Source: Bradyrhizobium sp. NDS-1
GTDB taxonomy: Bacteria; Pseudomonadota; Alphaproteobacteria; Rhizobiales; Xanthobacteraceae
Assembly (NCBI RefSeq): GCF_032918005.1
Contig: NZ_CP136628.1
Coordinates: forward strand, 2,527,501-2,591,500
Reading direction: 5' to 3'
DNA: 64,000 bases
Part shown: positions 57,990 through 64,000 of the stretch, one piece after another
Position numbering within the stretch: position 1 is the first letter of the stretch
Layout: the number at the start of each line of letters is the position of its first letter
Translations under genes and position numbers: made by a program
Notes under the pieces: generated by a model
The model's database searches: none
The model's input: the letters and a program-made list of their open reading frames with translations, nothing else
What the model was told of the DNA's origin: nothing

Positions 57990-58340
57990 CTGGGAATACT
58001 GCGGCGACATGGCGGGCCGCGCGTACGGCAAAACCGTGTGGTCCTGGCCGTCGTTGCCACGGTCAAGCCTTCGCGAAGGTGCGAGCGAGCCCGACCGGGC
58101 GGACTGCATCATCCAATTCGCGGGGCGAGGGAGGCCAGAGGAAAGTTCGGCTCCCGGGAGAGCACGGCATAAGCCGTCCGACCATCGCGCAGGGAAGGCC
58201 GAGTGATCGGCACCACCTGTATGCTGCTGTGCGGTTCTTTCTGCGTGCGCATGTCGCGCAGCGGACCGCGGGTGCCTGTCGGCACCCGGCCTTCCCTGTG
58301 CCCTCTTGGACAAGAGGGTGAGAGATGAAGCAAACCTCGG
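57990..58340. repeat. Repeated intergenic element (candidate structured RNA) of Bradyrhizobiaceae type
   Basis: The stretch with GTTCGGCTCCCGGGAGAGCA, ACCATCGCGCAGGGAAGG, the pair CGCGGGTGCC/GGCACCCGG and CCCTCTTGGACAAGAGGG is, from memory, a recurring intergenic sequence in this family. Complementary blocks suggest a folded RNA, or a terminator at its 3' side (CCCTCTTGGACAAGAGGG hairpin at about 58300-58318). Open frames over it are artefacts. Confidence 0.45.
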
Positions 58341-58389
58341 GCGATTTAAGCCGCGAGAACGATAAGGCGTGTCTGCAACCAAACACTCC

Positions 58390-58480
58390 GTCATTGCGAG
58401 GAGCGAAGCGACGAAGCAATCCAGGATCCCTCCGCGAAGGGATTCTGGATTGTTTCGTCGCAAGGGCTCCTCGCAATGAC
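58390..58480. repeat. Bradyrhizobium-type interspersed palindromic repeat
   Basis: GTCATTGCGAGGAG at 58390-58403 is the exact reverse complement of CTCCTCGCAATGAC at 58467-58480. The arms continue with mismatches around GAAGCAATCC/GGATTGTTTC and CGAAGGGATT, so the 91-nt unit folds as a long hairpin. It is the familiar high-copy palindromic repeat of these genomes. Confidence 0.85.
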
Positions 58481-58600
58481 GATGTGGAGAGAGTGCGCCG
58501 GCATGCCGGCTAATTATTCGGCAATCGCGGCCCGCTGGCACCGATGGACTTGCCGGTGGCAATCCGGTTCAATGGGCGAATGCCGCGTGAGGCGACAGCG

Positions 58601-58797
58601 ATGTCGAGATATCTGCTGGTCCTGCTGCTGATGGCTTCCCCGGCGGCCGCGCAAGCCAAGCTGGTCTACGCCATGACATGCGAGACCCTGTCCGTGCGCC
58701 CCCGCAAGCGGAACGGAAGGAGGCGCCGCTGCCGGCCGCCGAGCCGGAACCGGAGGCGCGCCGGAGCGGCATTTTCGGCTGGTCCTGCGACCGCAGG
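58601..58797 (+). pseudogene. Small secreted protein with probable frameshift
   Basis: The ATG at 58601 opens a clear signal peptide (MSRYLLVLLLMASPAAAQAK), then LVYAMTCETLSVRP. In the other frame from about 58705, PQAERKEAPLPAAEPEPEAR and SGIFGWSCDRR with a stop near 58799 look like the natural continuation. The frame used by the ATG turns Arg-rich. A 1-base indel, or a sequence error, is likely. Confidence 0.45.
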
Positions 58798-58889
58798 TGA
58801 TGTTGCCGCGGCACTTGCGCGAAGTTGTCGGGAGTGCTCTTTGCTGGAAAGTGTCCGACGGGCCACCGGCCCCGATTCAGAGAGATGAA

Positions 58890-59303
58890 ATGGGCAAACT
58901 CGCTATCCGTGCGGGCGATTTCAGCTTCGATGCCCGCTTCGAGGAGCAACTGGCACCCAAGACCGTCGCCGCCTTCCGCAAGGCGCTGCCGTTCGAAAGC
59001 CACATCATCCATGTGCGCTGGAGCGGCGAGGGCGTGTGGATGCCGCTCGGCGATCTCGATTTCGGCGTGGGCTACGAGAACCCCACGAGCTACCCCGCGC
59101 CCGGCCAGATCATTCTCTATCCCGGCGGCCTCAGCGAGACCGAGATCCTGCTCGCCTATGGCGGCGTGCGCTTTGCGAGCAAGATGGGCCAGCTCGCCGG
59201 CAACCATTTCATCACGCTGACCTCGGGCCTCGAGAACCTGGCGACGCTGGGCAAGAGCGTGCTGTGGAATGGCGCGCTGCCGATTCGTTTCGAGGAAGTC
59301 TGA
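58890..59303 (+). CDS. DUF3830 family protein
   Basis: MGKLAIRAGDFSFDARFEEQ starts the 137-residue protein at 58890. SHIIHVRWSGEGVWMPLGDL, PTSYPAPGQIILYPGGLSET and HFITLTSGLENLA are typical of DUF3830, a cyclophilin-like barrel family usually found beside purine or pyrimidine and ureide catabolism genes. Its stop TGA at 59301-59303 touches the GTG start of the next gene, so they form an operon. Longer upstream starts lack a good ribosome-binding site. The biochemical role is unknown. Confidence 0.85.
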   Translation: MGKLAIRAGDFSFDARFEEQLAPKTVAAFRKALPFESHIIHVRWSGEGVWMPLGDLDFGVGYENPTSYPAPGQIILYPGGLSETEILLAYGGVRFASKMGQLAGNHFITLTSGLENLATLGKSVLWNGALPIRFEEV

Positions 59304-60239
59304 GTGACCGACACAAGCTACCCGCGCGATCTCCGTGGCTATGGCCGCAACCCGCCGCACCCGCAATGGCCCGGCGATGCCCGGATAGCCGTGCAGTTCG
59401 TCGTCAATTTCGAGGAAGGCGGCGAGAACAACATTTTGCACGGCGACCGCGCCTCGGAAGCGTTTCTGTCCGACGTGCTCGGCGCGCAGCCCTGGCCGGG
59501 TCAGCGCCACGCCAATATCGAATCGATGTTCGAATATGGCTCGCGCGCCGGCTTCTGGCGGCTGTGGCGGATGTTCACCGCGCGCAACTGGCCGACCACG
59601 GTGTTCGGCGTCGCTACCGCGTTGAAGCGCAATCCCGAGATCGTCGCTGCCATGAATGAGGCCGGCTGGGATATCGCCAGCCACAGCCTGAAATGGATCG
59701 AGCACAAGGACATGTCCGAGGCGCAGGAGCGCGCCGAGATCGCGGAGGCGATCCGCGTCCATACCGAAGCCACCGGCTCGCGCCCCCTCGGCTGGTACAC
59801 CGGACGCTCCTCGATCAATACTAACCGCCTGCTGATGGAGGAAGGCGGCTTCCTCTATCTCTGCGACTCCTATGCCGACGATCTGCCCTATTGGATCAAG
59901 GGCAGGAGCGGCAAGCAGCTCGTCATCCCCTATACGCTCGATGCCAACGACATGCGCTTCATCAACCCGCAGGGCTTTTCCGAAGGCGAGCAGTTCTTCA
60001 CCTATTTGAAGGATGCCTTCGACGTGCTCTATGCCGAAGGCGAGAGCGCGCCGAAGATGATGTCGGTGGGCCTGCACTGCCGTCTCGCCGGCCGGCCCGG
60101 CCGCGCTGCCGGCTTGATCCGCTTCCTGGATTACATCGGCAAGCACGAACGCGTCTGGGTGCCGACGCGATTGCAGATCGCACGGCACTGGCATGACAAG
60201 CACGCCCATCTGGCGGCCGACGCATTCGAGATCGGGTGA
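59304..60239 (+). CDS. puuE: Allantoinase PuuE (polysaccharide-deacetylase-type)
   Basis: A GTG start directly follows the DUF3830 stop. The 311-residue protein begins MTDTSYPRDLRGYGRNPPHP, with VQFVVNFEEGGENNILHGD as the modified metal-binding region of PuuE, then WDIASHSLKWIEH (catalytic His region) and GWYTGRSSINTNRLL. It would hydrolyse allantoin to allantoate without the metal-dependent amidohydrolase fold, as in Pseudomonas. It lies 3 nt before the UraD-UraH gene. The operon order DUF3830, puuE, uraD-uraH fits a urate-to-allantoate pathway. Confidence 0.92.
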   Translation: MTDTSYPRDLRGYGRNPPHPQWPGDARIAVQFVVNFEEGGENNILHGDRASEAFLSDVLGAQPWPGQRHANIESMFEYGSRAGFWRLWRMFTARNWPTTVFGVATALKRNPEIVAAMNEAGWDIASHSLKWIEHKDMSEAQERAEIAEAIRVHTEATGSRPLGWYTGRSSINTNRLLMEEGGFLYLCDSYADDLPYWIKGRSGKQLVIPYTLDANDMRFINPQGFSEGEQFFTYLKDAFDVLYAEGESAPKMMSVGLHCRLAGRPGRAAGLIRFLDYIGKHERVWVPTRLQIARHWHDKHAHLAADAFEIG

Positions 60240-60242
60240 AAG

Positions 60243-61130
60243 ATGTCGCAGATCTCGCTGGCCGATCTCAATGCATCAAGCCACGTCGATTTTGTCGCGG
60301 CGCTCGCCAACGTCGTCGAATACTCGCCGTGGATCGCCGAGCAGCTCGCCGGCAAGCGGCCGTTCGCCGGTATCAACCAGTTGCACACGGCCCTGATGGC
60401 GGCGATCCAGAGCGCCGAGCCTGATGTTCAGTTGGCGCTGATAAGGGCGCATCCCGATCTCGCCAACAAGACCCAGCGCGCGGCGGGCCTGACGGCAGAA
60501 TCGACCGACGAGCAGAACAGTGCCGGCCTCGACCGGTTGTCGGAGGCCGAGTACGCTGCGTTCGAGCGCGTCAACAACGCCTACCGCGACAAGTTCGGCT
60601 TCCCCTACATCGTCTGCGTGCGCCGTCACACCAAGGATTCCGTGCTGCGCGACTTCGAGACGCGCTTGCGCAACATCGCAAAGACGGAGACGCGACGCGC
60701 GATCGAGGAAATCGGCCGTATCTCCGCGCTACGGCTGGATCAGCTCGTCCTTGCCGACGACAAGTTGAAGGTGCATGGCCGGCTCTCGACCCATGTGCTG
60801 GACAATCACGTCGGCAAGCCCGCGGCCGGCATCCCGATCGAGCTGGTGGAGCTCGCGAGCCTCGGCGAGAGCCGCGTCATCGCACGCGCGGTGACCAATG
60901 CCGACGGTCGCACCGACCAGCCGTTGATCGGCGGCCGCCCGCTGCCGATCGGCCGCTACGAGCTCAGATTCAGCGTCGCCAGATATTACGCCGAACGCAA
61001 TGTGCCGCTGTCCGACCCGCCCTTCCTCGACGATATCCCGCTGCGCTTTGCGATCGGCGAGCCGGAAAGCCACTATCACGTTCCCTTGCTGGTCACGCCC
61101 TGGAGCTATTCGACCTATCGCGGCAGTTAA
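60243..61130 (+). CDS. Fused OHCU decarboxylase / 5-hydroxyisourate hydrolase
   Basis: This is a 295-residue bifunctional protein. Residues about 1-165 form the UraD domain: VEYSPWIAEQ, the catalytic His in RAHPDLANKTQ, and FGFPYIVCVRRHTKDSVL. Residues about 175-295 form the UraH (transthyretin-like) domain: KVHGRLSTHVLDNHVGKPA, the Arg and His residues of the active site, and the diagnostic C-terminal tetrapeptide YRGS. Together they convert 5-hydroxyisourate via OHCU to S-allantoin, feeding the allantoinase upstream. A distinct fusion in one polypeptide is common in alphaproteobacteria. Its stop overlaps the convergent permease stop by 3 nt. Confidence 0.93.
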   Translation: MSQISLADLNASSHVDFVAALANVVEYSPWIAEQLAGKRPFAGINQLHTALMAAIQSAEPDVQLALIRAHPDLANKTQRAAGLTAESTDEQNSAGLDRLSEAEYAAFERVNNAYRDKFGFPYIVCVRRHTKDSVLRDFETRLRNIAKTETRRAIEEIGRISALRLDQLVLADDKLKVHGRLSTHVLDNHVGKPAAGIPIELVELASLGESRVIARAVTNADGRTDQPLIGGRPLPIGRYELRFSVARYYAERNVPLSDPPFLDDIPLRFAIGEPESHYHVPLLVTPWSYSTYRGS

Positions 61131-62524
61131 ACGTGTTGCGCGGATGAGGCGACCGTCGCCGCGTCCGCCTCCGCTGTCGCGCCGCCGCTCAGGCCGTTGA
61201 AGAAGGCATTGAGCAGCACGGAAACGATCGCGCAGAGCAGGATGCCGGACTCCAGCAGCGGCTGGAGATCGTGGGGCATATTCCGGAAAAAGCCGGGGGC
61301 GGCGAGCGGGATCAGGCCGAAGCCGATCGAGACCGCGACGATGAACAGATTGTAGCGGTTGTTGCGGAAATCGACCGAGGTGAGGATGCGCGCGCCTGTT
61401 GCGGCTACCATGCCGAACATCACGAGGCCTGCGCCGCCGAGCACGACCAGCGGCACCGCCTCGACCAATGCGGCCAGCTTCGGCAACAAGCCGAGCACGA
61501 GCATGATGCAACCGCCCGTCACGGTCACCCAGCGCGAGCGCACGGCAGTGACCGAGACGAGGCCGACATTTTGCGAGAACGAGGTGTACGGAAAGGTGTT
61601 GAAGATGCCGCCGAGCAGCGTGCCGACGCCGTCCGCGCGCAGGCCCCGGCTCAGCGCCTCGCGGTCGACGGCCTTGCCGGTGATGTCGCCGAGCGCGAGG
61701 AACATGCCGAGCGATTCGATCATCACCACGATCATGACGACGCACATGGTCATAACGGGCACCAGATGGAATTGCGGCATGCCGAAGCGGAAAGGGATGA
61801 TCGGCGCGCCCCAGGAGGCGGCGGCGACCTTGTCGAAATGCATCACGCCCAGAATGCTCGCGAGCACGGCGCCGGCGATGATGCCGAGCAGCACCGAGAC
61901 ATTGGCGAGGAAGCCGGTACCCCATTTGATCAGGCCGAGAATGAACAGCAGCACGAACAACGAGATGCCGAGGCCCTGCAGTTGGCCATAGGCCGGATTG
62001 GGAAAGCTGCCGGCGACGCCGTCGACCATCTTGGTCAGTGTCGGCAGGCCGCCGCCGGCCCAGTTGATGCCGACGCGCATCAAGGAGATGCCGATGATCA
62101 GAATGATGCTGCCGGTGACCACCGGAGGAAACAGCGGCAACAGTCTGCTGACGAACGGTGCGACGATGATGCCGAAGATGCCCGCGGCGATGACGGAGCC
62201 GTAGATGCCGAGCAGACCGATATCAGGCGCTGCCGCCATCGACAGCATCGGACCGACTGACGCGAACGTCACGCCCATCATCACGGGCAGGCGAATGCCG
62301 ACGCCGGGGAAGCCGATGCATTGCACCAGCGTCGCGAGCCCGCAGGCGAACAGGTCGGCGCTGATCAGGAAGGCGACATCCTCGGGCGGCAGCTTCAATG
62401 CGCGTCCGATGATCAGCGGCACGGCGATCGCGCCGGCATACATCACCAGCACATGCTGGAGCCCGAGCGCCAAGAGGCGTGGGACCGGCAGGACCTCGTC
62501 GACGGGATGGACTTCGCTGGACAT
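61127..62524 (-). CDS. NCS2-family xanthine/uric acid permease
   Basis: The ATG at 62524, after GGGAGG, gives a 465-residue membrane protein with about 12-14 helices. LLALGLQHVLVMYAGAIAVP begins it; GLFANTxF-like signature positions appear as GIFNTFPYTSFSQNVGLVSV, and the NCS2 motif region is MIVVMIESLGMFLALGDITG. It imports purines (xanthine, urate) by proton symport. The next gene on the same strand, 17 nt upstream, is xanthine dehydrogenase, so uptake and oxidation are co-expressed, converging with the urate-degradation operon. Frames extending to 62875 overlap the dehydrogenase and are not used. Confidence 0.92.
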   Translation of the reverse strand: MSSEVHPVDEVLPVPRLLALGLQHVLVMYAGAIAVPLIIGRALKLPPEDVAFLISADLFACGLATLVQCIGFPGVGIRLPVMMGVTFASVGPMLSMAAAPDIGLLGIYGSVIAAGIFGIIVAPFVSRLLPLFPPVVTGSIILIIGISLMRVGINWAGGGLPTLTKMVDGVAGSFPNPAYGQLQGLGISLFVLLFILGLIKWGTGFLANVSVLLGIIAGAVLASILGVMHFDKVAAASWGAPIIPFRFGMPQFHLVPVMTMCVVMIVVMIESLGMFLALGDITGKAVDREALSRGLRADGVGTLLGGIFNTFPYTSFSQNVGLVSVTAVRSRWVTVTGGCIMLVLGLLPKLAALVEAVPLVVLGGAGLVMFGMVAATGARILTSVDFRNNRYNLFIVAVSIGFGLIPLAAPGFFRNMPHDLQPLLESGILLCAIVSVLLNAFFNGLSGGATAEADAATVASSAQHV

Positions 62525-62541
62525 CGATGAGACCTCCCAAC

Positions 62542-64000
62542 CTAACCAAACTTGTCGAGCAACGCGGGAAACAGCCGGTCCGGCTTGAAGGGCGGCGCGG
62601 TGAAGCGGATGCCGGTTGCATTGGCGATGGCGTTGCCGAGCGCGGCGGCGACCGGATTGTATGGGCTCTCGCTCATCGACTTTGCGCCAAGCGGCCCGAT
62701 CGTGTCGGACGTGTCGGCGAAGAACACCTCCGTGCGCGGCACGTCGGCGAACGAGGGCAGGTGATAGTCGCGGAATTTCGGGTTGGCGACGCGGCCGTTG
62801 GCGTCGATCACCATCTCCTCGTAGAGCGCAGCACCGAGCGCCTGCGCGACGCCGCCTTCGACCTGACCGCGGCACTGCATGGGGTTGGCGACTACACCGG
62901 CGTCCGCCGCCTGCACGCTCCTGAGAATCCTGAGCTCGCCGGTGCCCTTGTTCACGGCGATGCGAAACCCCTGGACGTTGAAGCCGACCGAACGCGGCGT
63001 GCCTGTGGAATTACCGCGGGCGGCAAATGGCTGTCCGCGTGCGCGCGCGAGCTTCGCCAGCTCGGCAAAAGGCATGCGCCGGACGCCGCTGACGACGGCA
63101 TTGTCCTCGAGCACACAGGCCTGAACGTCGCACAGCCAGGCATCGGCCGCCGCCGCCTTCAGCTCGGTCGCAAGCTGCATGGAAGCAGCATGCGTCGCCT
63201 TGCCGGCGACGAAGGTGCCGGCGCTGCCATAGGCGCCGGTGTCGTGGCCGCCATGGGCGGTATCGGACTGGCGCAGACGGATTCGGTCGACGGTGGTCGC
63301 GAGCGTGGTTGCTGCGATCTGCCGGTGCACCGTGCTGGTACCGTTGCCGAATTCGGCCGTGCCGACGGTGAGGTCGAAGCCGCCGTCCTCGTTGAGCGCA
63401 ATCATGGCGTCGGCGATGTGCCCGGCCGGCGGTGCGGAGTCGATCATGGTGAGGGCGATGCCGTCGCCGAGCAGCCATTCCGGCGAAAGCTCCGGCTGCG
63501 GCCCGCCGGCCTGCATGGCGCGCTCGACGAGGTCGAGGCATTGGTCGAGCCCGTAGGAGCCATAGTCGACGTCGTGAAATTCGGACGGCGGCGGCGACAG
63601 CATGGGGTCGCCGAGCCTGACGATGTTACGCCGGCGCATCTCGTAGGGGCTGATGCCGAGCTGCCTTGCCAGCTCGTCGATCGCGGCTTCCACCGCGATC
63701 AGCGCCTGCGGCAGGCCGTAGCCGCGAAACGCCCCCGCCGGCACGGTATTGGTGTAGACGGCGGCGCCGTCGACCCGCTTGTTCGGACAATTGTACACGC
63801 TGATGGACTCGGCCAGCGCATGGAACATCACCGGGCCGGCGTGATTGCCGTAAGCTCCGGTGTTGGAGAGCACGTCGAGCTGAAGCGCGGTGAGTTTGCC
63901 GTCGGCATCGGCGCCGGCCTTGATATGGACCCGCATCGGGTGCCGCGTCGAGGTCGCGATGAACTGCTCCTCGCGCGTGAGCTCCAGCTTCACGGGACGT
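62542..64000 (-). CDS. Xanthine dehydrogenase molybdenum-binding subunit, partial
   Basis: The open frame runs from the stop at 62542 off the right edge. The C-terminal half of an XdhB-type molybdopterin protein is visible: AGAFRGYGLPQALIAVEAAI (Moco contact with the catalytic-loop Arg), ELARQLGISPYEMRRRNIVR, VGTAEFGNGTSTVHRQIAAT, and the C-terminal Glu-loop PLGAKSMSESPYNPVAAALG. It oxidises hypoxanthine and xanthine to urate with FAD and FeS subunits, presumably beyond the window. It lies just upstream of the purine permease on the same strand. A GTG at 63993 is internal, not the start. Confidence 0.9.
   Translation of the reverse strand, partial: RPVKLELTREEQFIATSTRHPMRVHIKAGADADGKLTALQLDVLSNTGAYGNHAGPVMFHALAESISVYNCPNKRVDGAAVYTNTVPAGAFRGYGLPQALIAVEAAIDELARQLGISPYEMRRRNIVRLGDPMLSPPPSEFHDVDYGSYGLDQCLDLVERAMQAGGPQPELSPEWLLGDGIALTMIDSAPPAGHIADAMIALNEDGGFDLTVGTAEFGNGTSTVHRQIAATTLATTVDRIRLRQSDTAHGGHDTGAYGSAGTFVAGKATHAASMQLATELKAAAADAWLCDVQACVLEDNAVVSGVRRMPFAELAKLARARGQPFAARGNSTGTPRSVGFNVQGFRIAVNKGTGELRILRSVQAADAGVVANPMQCRGQVEGGVAQALGAALYEEMVIDANGRVANPKFRDYHLPSFADVPRTEVFFADTSDTIGPLGAKSMSESPYNPVAAALGNAIANATGIRFTAPPFKPDRLFPALLDKFG

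Noticed and set aside
57828..58562. ORFs across the intergenic repeats, including a 244-codon minus frame
   Set aside because: They lie over the repeated structured element and the palindromic repeat; translations are the familiar repeat artefacts.
58569..60209. 546-codon minus-strand ORF antisense to DUF3830 and puuE
   Set aside because: GC-rich antisense shadow of recognised genes; no domain. Similar shadows occur at 56691-57818, 60729-61925 and 61271-62260.

Overview
The window looks like a chromosomal segment of a Bradyrhizobium-type soil and nodule bacterium, spanning the right-hand edge of a symbiosis-type genomic island and the core genome beside it. The boundary is a 50-nt 3' fragment of tRNA-Pro(CGG) at 54255-54304 (anticodon arm to CCA, no 5' half). 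A broken tyrosine integrase and an IS5 element lie on the island side. To the right, 54305-64000 is compact and GC-rich with intact catabolic genes. To the left, 1-54254 is lower in GC, sparse, and full of insertion sequences, phage debris and decayed genes.

Island, left part (1-9300). A Gfo/Idh/MocA-type oxidoreductase (running off the left edge) lies downstream of a radical SAM/SPASM protein that has a sigma-54 -24/-12 promoter and a near-consensus NifA upstream element. Next come an IS630 remnant, a decayed helix-turn-helix gene, a frameshifted panB, an acyltransferase-3 membrane protein (possibly NolL-like) and an EctB-type diaminobutyrate aminotransferase.

Island, middle (9300-36000). 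A single-REC protein, a NodW/FixJ-type response regulator and a very large kinase-like/ATPase/GAF/PAS/histidine-kinase protein form a signalling block. They are followed by a decayed paiB, IS5 copy 1, a secreted pectate-lyase-like protein, a TauD-type dioxygenase with a sigma-54 promoter and NifA site, a cytochrome P450, remnants of diaminopropionate ammonia-lyase and a short-chain dehydrogenase, a DUF3422 protein, an FAD oxidoreductase, a Crp/Fnr fragment, and a TlpA-like thioredoxin with a consensus NifA/sigma-54 promoter. At least three units therefore look tied to nitrogen-fixation regulation.

Island, right part (36000-54254). This is a scrapyard: IS5-family and LuxR fragments (the latter tandemly duplicated), DUF4238 and LLM-monooxygenase remnants, a shuffled prophage (RepA-type helicase, tail protein, terminase), and two adjacent genes with HEPN motifs (RNKAVH and RNDLIH). 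The second HEPN gene is split by a Russian-doll stack. An IS630 element (TA duplication) is interrupted by an IS21 element (8-bp duplication CTGATCGC), whose istA is in turn interrupted by a serine-recombinase element carrying recombinase, HTH and DUF5372 genes.

Core genome (54305-64000). A TctC-type binding protein, small membrane or hypothetical proteins, an N-carbamoyl-D-amino-acid hydrolase and a purine (urate/allantoin) catabolism cluster follow. The cluster comprises DUF3830, PuuE-type allantoinase, a UraD-UraH fusion, an NCS2 purine permease and a xanthine dehydrogenase large subunit that runs off the right edge.
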